A DNA stretch of 9,066 bases from an uncultured Eubacteriales bacterium (lineage in GTDB: Bacteria > Bacillota > Clostridia > Oscillospirales > Oscillospiraceae), in contig ONVR01000151.1 of the NCBI GenBank assembly GCA_900321335.1, forward strand, positions 1 through 9,066. The letters are read 5' to 3'. Numbering within the stretch: the stretch's first letter is position 1; each line of letters opens with the position of its first letter. The position numbers and the translations under genes were made by a program. Under the pieces are notes generated by a model. That model did no database searches and was not told the origin of the DNA. It worked only from the letters and a program-made list of their open reading frames with translations. Shown one piece after another: positions 1-4,875 of the stretch.

Positions 1-103
1 CGCAGAGCAGATCCGGAGTGCGGTGCAGCGGGCTGCCCAGGCGGTGGACGCCGTGATCACCCAGGGCATGGACAAGGCCATGAACGAGTATAATCACGGA
101 TAA
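1..103 (+). CDS. C-terminal end of an unrecognised protein (partial)
   Basis: The window opens inside a + strand reading frame whose codons begin at base 2 and which stops at TAA 101-103. The visible 33 residues begin AEQIRSAVQRAAQAVDAV and end NEYNHG. They are mostly Ala, Gln, Arg and Val with regular hydrophobic spacing, so they probably form an amphipathic helix. I do not recognise the family from this fragment. Coding sense is supported by the codon choice (GCG, CGG, GTG, ATC, GCC), which matches the other genes in the window. The gene ends convergently with the ybaB-dnaX block, with a strong hairpin at 341-374 between them. Confidence 0.55.
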   Translation, partial: AEQIRSAVQRAAQAVDAVITQGMDKAMNEYNHG

Positions 104-340
104 GAAAGAACTCCGGTGGAATAAGCGTGCCGGGGCAGCAAGAAAGAGATTTCATGTATATCAGTAACGCAAATTTCTGCATTGGAGAAGCATCAAAACA
201 TCAGGAAGCGGACATGTATGTCTGCAGCTTGGTGGAAAAGATCGCGCTGGATTTCACGAAACGTCAGAATATAGACTTCAGAGCGTCCACACGCACAGTG
301 GGCATCGGATGATGGATCTGAAATCCAAGGGGAACTGACA
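104..340. other. Non-coding or degenerate AT-richer gap, nothing firmly identified
   Basis: This stretch lies between the upstream gene and the hairpin at 341-374 and is visibly less GC-rich than its surroundings. It contains a short + strand frame ending at TGA 310-312. Reading that frame from ATG 154 gives 52 residues (MYISNANFCIGEASKHQEA...), but there is only a weak AAAGAGA-like ribosome site and I recognise no family. A - strand frame (193-435) crosses the hairpin and looks random. I see no tRNA, riboswitch or repeat here. It could be a 3' untranslated region, a degraded gene, or a small unrecognised peptide gene. Confidence 0.35.
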
Positions 341-374
341 AAACCGGCGTGGCCAATAAAGGCCACGCCGGTTT
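341..374. terminator. Bidirectional hairpin terminator between convergent genes
   Basis: A perfect 14 bp stem (AAACCGGCGTGGCC at 341-354, GGCCACGCCGGTTT at 361-374) encloses the loop AATAAA. The T-rich tracts are short: GTTTGATGTTTTG on the + side and TTTTGTCAG on the - side. It lies between a + gene ending at 103 and ybaB ending at 455 on the - strand, so it can serve both. Its stem is among the strongest in the window. Confidence 0.8.
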
Positions 375-454
375 GATGTTTTGAACGGGTCATCACGGCC
401 TCAAAACGCCTTCCGGGAGGAAGACACCGTGACATGCCGATCTCTGCCGGGTTT

Positions 455-802
455 TCAGAAGCTGAAGTTGATGCCGCCGGTGAGCTTGTTCATGCTCTCG
501 GCCATGGCGCTGTCAGCGGCCCGCATGGCCTCGTTGACGGCGGCAACCACCATATCCTGCAGCATTTCCACGTCCTCGGGATCCACAGCTTCCGGATTGA
601 TGGTCAGGGACAGGACCTCATGCTTGCCGTTGACAACGGCAGAAACCATACCGCCGCCGGCGTTGGCGGAGTAAGTTTTTTCCTCCATCTCGCTTTGCAT
701 TTTCATCATGTCCGCCTGCATCTTCTGGGCCTGCCGGATCATATTTGCGTTGATACCGCCGCCACCGCCGAAGCTGCTGCCGCGAAAACCGCCTTTTGCC
801 AT
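455..802 (-). CDS. ybaB: YbaB/EbfC family nucleoid-associated protein
   Basis: A 115-residue DNA-binding protein of the YbaB/EbfC family (YaaK in Bacillus). The family forms dimers that coat DNA and is nearly always encoded next to dnaX and often recR. The sequence shows a Gly-rich N-terminus (residues 1-17), then a Met/Gln-rich helix (about 20-42) with repeated KMQ, then the family signature AGGGMVSAVVNGK (48-60), a beta strand, and VDPEDVEMLQDMVVAAVNEA (73-92) before the C-terminal helix. Met at 802 is chosen because AAGGAG lies just upstream with good spacing and the protein then has the usual length. The same frame extends 10 codons further upstream, but that would overlap dnaX. The gap to the dnaX stop is 22 bp, which contains the ribosome site, so the two are co-transcribed. 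No recR follows, only the hairpin at 341-374. Confidence 0.93.
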   Translation of the reverse strand: MAKGGFRGSSFGGGGGINANMIRQAQKMQADMMKMQSEMEEKTYSANAGGGMVSAVVNGKHEVLSLTINPEAVDPEDVEMLQDMVVAAVNEAMRAADSAMAESMNKLTGGINFSF

Positions 803-824
803 AGAAAACACTCCTTCTCCAAAA

Positions 825-2513
825 TCATTCAAATGTTACGCCGTACTTGCTCAGAGAGTCCAGTTTGGCGCTGCCTGCGTCGCTCCCGGATGGGGCGGAG
901 GGCGCCTGGGTATCTGTGGCTCTCACCAGGACCTGTCGGCCCAGTACCTTGCCGGCGGCCTCCCGTACCTGCCGGAGCACGTCGGGAGAATCGATCATAT
1001 GCATCGCAAAGGGGTTCTTTGCGTGGATCGCAATACTGTTTCCCTCCACAACGGCGGCGCACTGGGCGCTGTCGCTGAGGAAGGCGTAGGTGCCGATGTC
1101 CATATCATTCCGGCATGCCTCCAAAACAGCGGACCAGACGTCTTCCGGCGGGGGAGACGCTTTCCGGTCAGAGGCCGCGGGGGAGGGCTGCACTGTTTGT
1201 GCGGGGGAAACGGTCTCCTCCTGCGCCAGGGGCGGATAATCCTTCCCGGGGTCGTCGAAAACGGGAAAGTCTCCGTCCGTTTCCATATCCGTCTCCCGGA
1301 ATTCGTCTACGTAAGGCTCGTCCTCAAAGGGCTCGTCCGCCTCCTGCGCCGGCATCGGCGATGGGAAGACGCCCTTTTCCATCCGGTCTTCCAGTCGGCT
1401 GACACGGGAGACCAGGGCGCTGAGGGATTCCGACAGCCGCTCGTCACACAGACGGATCACACACATCTCGGCAATGAGGCGGCGATTGGCACTCTTGCCC
1501 ATATCCCGCATGGCCTGGCTCATCACGTCAAGGGCGGCCAGCAGGCGCGCCCGGGAGAGTTTGCCGCTCCAGGAGCGGAGCGTAGCCTCGTCAAAGGTGC
1601 CGGAGTAGAGACGGTCGGCGCCGTCACCGGCGACCTTTGTCACCAGAATATCCCGGGTAAGGGTCATCAGCTCGTCGATGGCTGCGGCCATGTCCTTTCC
1701 GGCGCTGTGCAGTCCGTCCAGCAGCTTCAGCGCACCGGCAGCGTCACCGCTGCTGATGGCGGAGAGCAGCCGCAGGGTGTCGGCAGAGCCCGCAAGGCCG
1801 ATGGTGTCCAAAATAGACGCGGCGTCGATCACGGGAGCGGCGGCGCACTGATCCAGCAGACTCAGCGCGTCCCGGAGGGCGCCATCTGCCAGCCGCGCCA
1901 GCAGGGATGCGCCGTCCTGAGTCAAGGGAAGCTGCTCCTGCCCGGCCACGTACAGCAGCCGCTGGGCGATTTTGTCCGAGGGGATTCTGCGGAAGGAAAA
2001 CCGCTGACACCGGGAGAGGATCGTGGCGGGGACTTTGTGGATCTCCGTGGTGGCCAGAATGAAAATCAGATGCTCCGGGGGCTCCTCCAGGATTTTCAGC
2101 AGGGCGTTGAAGGCGGAGTTTGAGAGCATGTGTACCTCATCGACGATATAGACCCGCTTTTTCACGGAGGCCGGGGTGTAGATCGCCTCGTCCCGGAGTT
2201 CCCGGATGTTGTCTACGCCGTTGTTGGAGGCTGCGTCCAGTTCCTCCACGTCCAGAATACTGCCGCTGTCGATGCCAAGACAGGAAGGACAGGCGTTGCA
2301 GGGGTCGCCGTTGACCGGATGCTCACAGTTGACGGCCTTGGCCAAAATCTTGGCGCAGGTGGTCTTGCCGGTGCCCCGGGTGCCCACGAACAGATAGGCG
2401 TGGGACAAGCGCCCCGTCTGGACCTGCCGCAGCAGGGTATTTGTAATATGCTCTTGTCCGACCACGTCCTCGAATTTCCGGGGACGCCATTTTCTGTACA
2501 GTGCCTGATACAT
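825..2513 (-). CDS. dnaX: DNA polymerase III subunit tau/gamma
   Basis: The AAA+ clamp-loader subunit of the replicative DNA polymerase, 562 residues, close to the 563 of Bacillus DnaX. The start motif MYQALYRKWRP is characteristic. Walker A is GTRGTGKT at 44-51. The zinc module is Cys63, 72, 75 and 78. Walker B is VYIVDEVH (121-128, Asp125/Glu126). Sensor 1 is ATTEIHKVPATILSRCQRF (154-172), including the SRC arginine finger (Arg168). The sensor 2 region is ALRDALSLLDQ (212-222). Residues about 380-460 form an acidic, Pro-rich flexible linker. The C-terminal part (about 460-562), expected to contact DnaE/DnaB partners in tau, is present. The start at 2513 is set by GGAGG about 5 nt upstream; a longer frame beginning at 2609 would run into the SRP RNA and is rejected. 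I did not find an obvious slippery site for making gamma, but I did not check exhaustively. Confidence 0.97.
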   Translation of the reverse strand: MYQALYRKWRPRKFEDVVGQEHITNTLLRQVQTGRLSHAYLFVGTRGTGKTTCAKILAKAVNCEHPVNGDPCNACPSCLGIDSGSILDVEELDAASNNGVDNIRELRDEAIYTPASVKKRVYIVDEVHMLSNSAFNALLKILEEPPEHLIFILATTEIHKVPATILSRCQRFSFRRIPSDKIAQRLLYVAGQEQLPLTQDGASLLARLADGALRDALSLLDQCAAAPVIDAASILDTIGLAGSADTLRLLSAISSGDAAGALKLLDGLHSAGKDMAAAIDELMTLTRDILVTKVAGDGADRLYSGTFDEATLRSWSGKLSRARLLAALDVMSQAMRDMGKSANRRLIAEMCVIRLCDERLSESLSALVSRVSRLEDRMEKGVFPSPMPAQEADEPFEDEPYVDEFRETDMETDGDFPVFDDPGKDYPPLAQEETVSPAQTVQPSPAASDRKASPPPEDVWSAVLEACRNDMDIGTYAFLSDSAQCAAVVEGNSIAIHAKNPFAMHMIDSPDVLRQVREAAGKVLGRQVLVRATDTQAPSAPSGSDAGSAKLDSLSKYGVTFE

Positions 2514-2558
2514 AAGAGCCTCCAATGAGAATCTGAAACGGTAATCAGAGAAACGGTT

Positions 2559-2577
2559 AAAAAATGGGCGCGACGCC
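2559..2577 (-). terminator. 3' end / terminator of the SRP RNA transcript
   Basis: On the - strand the RNA ends with GGCGTCGCGCC followed by CA and then six T residues (A-run 2559-2564 on +). The GC-rich segment can form a short local hairpin (GGCG-TCG-CGCC) or the 3' half of the long terminal stem. Read-through from here is probably what transcribes dnaX, since no separate promoter is evident in the 45 bp before the dnaX start. Confidence 0.5.
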
Positions 2578-2869
2578 TGACGAGACCGCACACCGATCGT
2601 TGTATACATGGTATGCCCGATGCTTTGACAGCTTGCTCAGAACCGGCACCCTCACGGCACACGCAAGGTTTCCCTTAATGCTGCTCGGTTCCCCGCCTGA
2701 CATGGTTCGTGAATTTGCGTTGCGCAAGACCGGTTCGTCTACGCCGCTCATCAAAGCCTGACAACACACCATCTACCCGAAGACCGGAATTCGCCCCTGC
2801 TGTAGCGGATTGCAGGTACAGGGCACCGCTGACTCCCCGGATAGTGCGGTCTCGTCCGGCGCCGCGCCG
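2566..2869 (-). ncRNA. ffs: Signal recognition particle RNA, large Firmicutes type (scRNA/6S-like)
   Basis: The RNA core of the signal recognition particle, which binds Ffh and directs membrane and secreted proteins to the translocon. The - strand carries the S-domain hairpin AACCATGTCAGG-CGG-GGAA-CCG-AGCAGCATTAAG (tetraloop GGAA at 2692-2689), matching the near-universal GTCAGG...GGAA...AGCAGC core. It also carries the Alu-domain segment CCTGTACCTGCAATCC, as in Bacillus scRNA, and GCGCAACGCAAATTCA before the apical hairpin. The two ends pair: 2844-2856 with 2579-2591 (13 bp perfect) and 2858-2868 with 2567-2577 (11 bp, one G-U), separated by one mismatch. That gives about 300 nt. The primary transcript probably starts near 2884, and mature ends may be trimmed. 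Position directly upstream of dnaX matches the conserved Firmicutes order. Ends are approximate and the identity is secure. Confidence 0.95.
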
Positions 2870-2890
2870 GAACGCGGTTTAGACGCACCT

Positions 2891-2919
2891 ATTATACATC
2901 ATCGGAATCTCTTTTTCAA
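2891..2919 (-). promoter_or_regulatory. Sigma-A promoter of the SRP RNA-dnaX-ybaB transcript
   Basis: On the - strand, TTGAAA (2919-2914) is followed after exactly 17 bp by a perfect TATAAT (2896-2891). Transcription would start near 2884, about 15 nt before the base-paired 5' end of the SRP RNA. A strong consensus fits an abundant stable RNA. Confidence 0.88.
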
Positions 2920-2981
2920 CCTGGAAAATGAGAAATCCCTTGAAATCTGTCCCGGGGTCTCCGGGGGTGAAGCTGACATTG

Positions 2982-3010
2982 AAAAAAGGCGCGGGAAATT
3001 TCCCCGCGCC
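2982..3010 (-). terminator. Intrinsic terminator of the small Gly/Cys-rich gene
   Basis: Reading the - strand, GGCGCGGG (3010-3003) and CCCGCGCC (2995-2988) form an 8 bp GC stem around a 7-base loop, extendable by AAA/TTT pairing inside. A run of six T (2987-2982) follows at once, which is textbook intrinsic terminator form. It lies 13 bp beyond the stop codon of the 43-residue gene and upstream of the SRP RNA promoter. Confidence 0.88.
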
Positions 3011-3023
3011 TGATGAAGATGGG

Positions 3024-3155
3024 TTACATACCACAGCCGCAGCCGTTGTTGTTGCCGCAGCCACAGCCGCAGCCGTTATTGCCGTAACCGCCGAAGAGAA
3101 TGATGATAATGATGAGAATGATGATCCAGCTGTAACCGCCGAAACCGTTGCACAT
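3024..3155 (-). CDS. Small membrane peptide with Gly/Cys-rich tail, YjcZ-like (putative sporulation protein)
   Basis: A 43-residue frame starting at ATG 3155 and stopping at TAA 3026-3024. It reads MCNGFGGYSW, a solid hydrophobic run IIILIIIIILF (11-21), GGYGNNG, then a tail of CGCGCG, NNN and GCGCGM. So it has one membrane segment plus six Cys alternating with Gly, and one more Cys at position 2. A perfect AGGAGG (3169-3164) sits 8 nt before the ATG, and an intrinsic terminator follows 13 bp after the stop, so this is a real, self-contained gene. The N-terminal Gly/Tyr plus hydrophobic layout resembles YjcZ-family small sporulation proteins, and the Gly-Cys tail resembles small high-cysteine coat-type proteins of gut Clostridia. 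I cannot assign either with certainty. It is divergent from the dipicolinate synthase genes, which supports, but does not prove, a spore role. Confidence 0.78.
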   Translation of the reverse strand: MCNGFGGYSWIIILIIIIILFGGYGNNGCGCGCGNNNGCGCGM

Positions 3156-3200
3156 AGATGGTACCTCCTGAAAAGCTATGCGTCATTGCTGACGTACTAC

Positions 3201-3227
3201 ATCGTATGCGCACCCGGCACCGTCCGT
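3201..3227 (-). promoter_or_regulatory. Candidate mother-cell sigma (sigma-K/E-like) promoter for the Gly/Cys gene
   Basis: On the - strand, AC (3227-3226) is followed after 17 bp by CATACGAT (3208-3201). This resembles the sigma-K pattern (AC, about 16-17 bp, CATAnnnTA) and the sigma-E -10 (CATACANT). The element sits about 30 bp upstream of the ribosome site. Such short motifs occur by chance, so this rests mainly on context and on the mirror element at 3259-3286. Confidence 0.35.
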
Positions 3228-3258
3228 GACAGCGGTAATCCGGAAACGGGCGGCGTTC

Positions 3259-3286
3259 ACCAACGAGCCGGCGGCGGAATACAATG
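3259..3286 (+). promoter_or_regulatory. Candidate mother-cell sigma promoter for dpaA-dpaB
   Basis: AC (3259-3260) is followed after 17 bp by AATACAAT (3278-3285). This is one base away from the sigma-E -10 CATACANT and similar to the sigma-K -10. In Bacillus the spoVF operon is transcribed by sigma-K in the mother cell. The element ends about 16 bp before the RBS (GAGGAG, around 3301-3306), leaving a short leader. No sigma-A -35/-10 pair is evident in this gap. Confidence 0.38.
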
Positions 3287-3314
3287 GTAGGGAAAGACGG
3301 AGAGGAGTGATGCT

Positions 3315-4160
3315 ATGGATATTGCAGTCGTGGGCGGCGACAGACGCTGGTATGCACTGGCAAGTCTGCTCATAGACGGAGGCGAAGAGGTCACGGCGGT
3401 GGGCTTTGAAACGCTGGGGGGACCGGCTTACCCGCCGGAGGCGGTGAAAGCGGCCCTTGCCCGGGCGGCCTGTATCGTGCTCCCGGCCCCGGCGTTTGAG
3501 AACGATATGGTGTGCGCGCCCTGCAGCGCCGCGCCAGTCCCGGCCCGGTGGATCGCGGCCTGCGCCGCCGAGGACGCGATCATTTTTGCCGGCAGACCCG
3601 GCGTCGCCCTGGAGGGAACGCGGGCCAAGGTGGTGGACTACTTGCAGTGGGAGCCCTACGCCGTTGCCAACGGAGAGTTGACGGCAGAGGGGGCTTTGGA
3701 GATTTTGATGCGGGAGCGGGACCGGGCCCTGTCCGGCGCCCGGGTGCTGGTGACCGGGTACGGCCGTATCGGCAAACTCCTGTGCCGGAAGCTCCGGGCG
3801 CTGGGCGCCCGGCTTACCGTCGCGGCGCGAAAACCGGGGGATCTGGCCATGGTCGCCGCCATGGGGGACACCCCTGTGCCGATCCAGGGCCTGCCTGGTC
3901 TGGAGCTACCCTTTGATATCGTCGTCAACACCGTTCCGGCTCCGGTGATCGGGAAAGAACTGCTCCGGCATCTACCGGAGGACGGCGTGTGTCTGGAACT
4001 GGCGTCCCGGCCGGGCGGTTTTGACCCGGCGGCGGAGACCATGGGTATTCGCCTGATCCGTGCCCCGGGGCTTCCCGGAAAATACGCTCCGGTGACGGCC
4101 GGAGAGATCCTGCGGGATACTATATATTATTTCATGGAAGAAATGAGGAAAAGACCTTGA
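3315..4160 (+). CDS. dpaA: Dipicolinate synthase subunit A (SpoVFA)
   Basis: The dehydrogenase-like subunit of dipicolinate synthase, which converts the lysine-pathway intermediate dihydrodipicolinate to dipicolinic acid in the mother cell for import into the spore core. It has 281 residues (Bacillus SpoVFA is about 297). An N-terminal nucleotide-binding-like segment starts MDIAVVGGD. The conserved ANGELTAEGALE region is at 118-129. A Rossmann fold has LVTGYGRIGK at 145-154. The C-terminal signature APGLPGKYAPVTAGEIL is at 250-266. GAGGAG 8 nt before ATG 3315 supports the start. The stop overlaps the dpaB start by 4 bases, so translation is coupled. Unlike Bacillus, no asd, dapG or dapA follows. 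It marks the organism as an endospore former. Confidence 0.95.
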   Translation: MDIAVVGGDRRWYALASLLIDGGEEVTAVGFETLGGPAYPPEAVKAALARAACIVLPAPAFENDMVCAPCSAAPVPARWIAACAAEDAIIFAGRPGVALEGTRAKVVDYLQWEPYAVANGELTAEGALEILMRERDRALSGARVLVTGYGRIGKLLCRKLRALGARLTVAARKPGDLAMVAAMGDTPVPIQGLPGLELPFDIVVNTVPAPVIGKELLRHLPEDGVCLELASRPGGFDPAAETMGIRLIRAPGLPGKYAPVTAGEILRDTIYYFMEEMRKRP

Positions 4161-4735
4161 GTCAGATGAAAGTAGGCTTTGCCCTGTGCGGGTCGTACTG
4201 TACATATGCAGACGTACTTCCCGCCCTGGAGCGGGCAAAGGAGACCTTCGGAGATGTGACGCCGATCATGTCGGAACGCGCCTATACCACCGACAGCCGG
4301 TTCGGTGAGGCGGCGGAGTTCATCCGGCAGATCGAGACGATCTGCGGCAAGCCTGTCATAAGCACCATCGTGGAAGCGGAGCCCATCGGCCCCCGAAAGC
4401 TGTTTGACGTGCTGGTGATCGCCCCCTGTACGGGCAATACGCTGGCAAAGCTGGCGGCGGGCATCACCGACAGCAGCGTGACCATGGCGGCCAAAGCCCA
4501 CCTGCGCAACGAGCGGCCTCTGGTTCTGGCCATCGCCACCAACGACGCCCTCTCGGGCAGCGCCAAAAACCTGGGGACGCTTCTCAACCGGAAAAACGTG
4601 TACTTTGTCCCTGTGTATCAGGATGACCCGGAACACAAGCCCCGGTCGCTGATCGCAGATTTTGCCCGGCTCAACGCCGCCGTTGAGGCCGCCGCGGCCG
4701 GAAAACAGCTCCAGCCCCTGCTGATCGGCAGATAA
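4157..4735 (+). CDS. dpaB: Dipicolinate synthase subunit B (SpoVFB), TTG start
   Basis: The flavoprotein-family partner of DpaA in dipicolinate synthase, 192 residues (Bacillus SpoVFB is about 200). The N-terminus KVGFALCGSYCTY and the loop IAPCTGNTLAKLAAGITDS (88-106) are hallmarks of this subfamily of the flavoprotein/decarboxylase fold. The end VYFVPVYQDDPEHKP is also typical. I chose TTG 4157 because GAGG (about 4145-4148) lies 8 nt before it and TTG overlaps the dpaA stop (TTGA), a coupled arrangement. An in-frame ATG at 4166 would be about 17 nt from that site and is the alternative, shortening the protein by three residues. The gene ends just before a hairpin terminator. Confidence 0.94.
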   Translation: MSQMKVGFALCGSYCTYADVLPALERAKETFGDVTPIMSERAYTTDSRFGEAAEFIRQIETICGKPVISTIVEAEPIGPRKLFDVLVIAPCTGNTLAKLAAGITDSSVTMAAKAHLRNERPLVLAIATNDALSGSAKNLGTLLNRKNVYFVPVYQDDPEHKPRSLIADFARLNAAVEAAAAGKQLQPLLIGR

Positions 4736-4758
4736 AAAGAAAAAAGTGGGAAAAAACG

Positions 4759-4788
4759 GGCTCCGCCGCAATTTTTTGCGGCGGAGCC
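4759..4788. terminator. Hairpin terminator after dpaB
   Basis: A perfect 12 bp stem (GGCTCCGCCGCA 4759-4770, TGCGGCGGAGCC 4777-4788) encloses a T-rich loop. On the + side only TC separates it from a TTGACA -35 box, so there is no U-run. On the - side it is followed by CGTTTTTTCCC. It probably ends the dpaAB message by stem strength alone and insulates the promoter that follows. Confidence 0.7.
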
Positions 4789-4790
4789 TC

Positions 4791-4819
4791 TTGACATATT
4801 GGTTACAATTAGTTACAAT
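4791..4819 (+). promoter_or_regulatory. Sigma-A promoter of the M23 peptidase gene
   Basis: TTGACA (4791-4796), then 17 bp, then TACAAT (4814-4819). The start point would be near 4826, about 35 bp before the RBS. TTACAAT occurs twice 10 bp apart (4803-4809 and 4813-4819); the second copy contains the -10. Confidence 0.85.
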
Positions 4820-4875
4820 GTGAAACAAACCGGAGTTTTTGGTATACATAATTCAGTTTACGGAGGAATACAAAA

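Noticed and set aside
708..2123. 471-codon + strand frame opposite dnaX
   Set aside because: It is a shadow of the GC-rich dnaX gene, lacks an RBS, and its translation is rich in Gly, Arg and His as in antisense frames.
2535..2557. GAAACGGT direct repeat with 15 bp period between the SRP RNA and dnaX
   Set aside because: Only two short copies exist, with no further symmetry; this is compatible with chance.
2514..2609. Upstream extension of dnaX adding 32 residues
   Set aside because: The extension has no ribosome site, runs into the 3' end of the SRP RNA, and breaks the conserved MYQALYRKWRP start, which has GGAGG at the right distance.
2557..3064. Short reading frames on both strands over the SRP RNA and its promoter
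   Set aside because: The sequence is explained by SRP RNA structure and a sigma-A promoter; none of the frames has an RBS or family resemblance.
2928..3290. 120-codon + strand frame across the Gly/Cys mini-gene
   Set aside because: It is the complement of the real - strand gene, and its poly-Ala/Val/Asp/Asn stretches arise from antisense of Gly/Cys/Ile codons.
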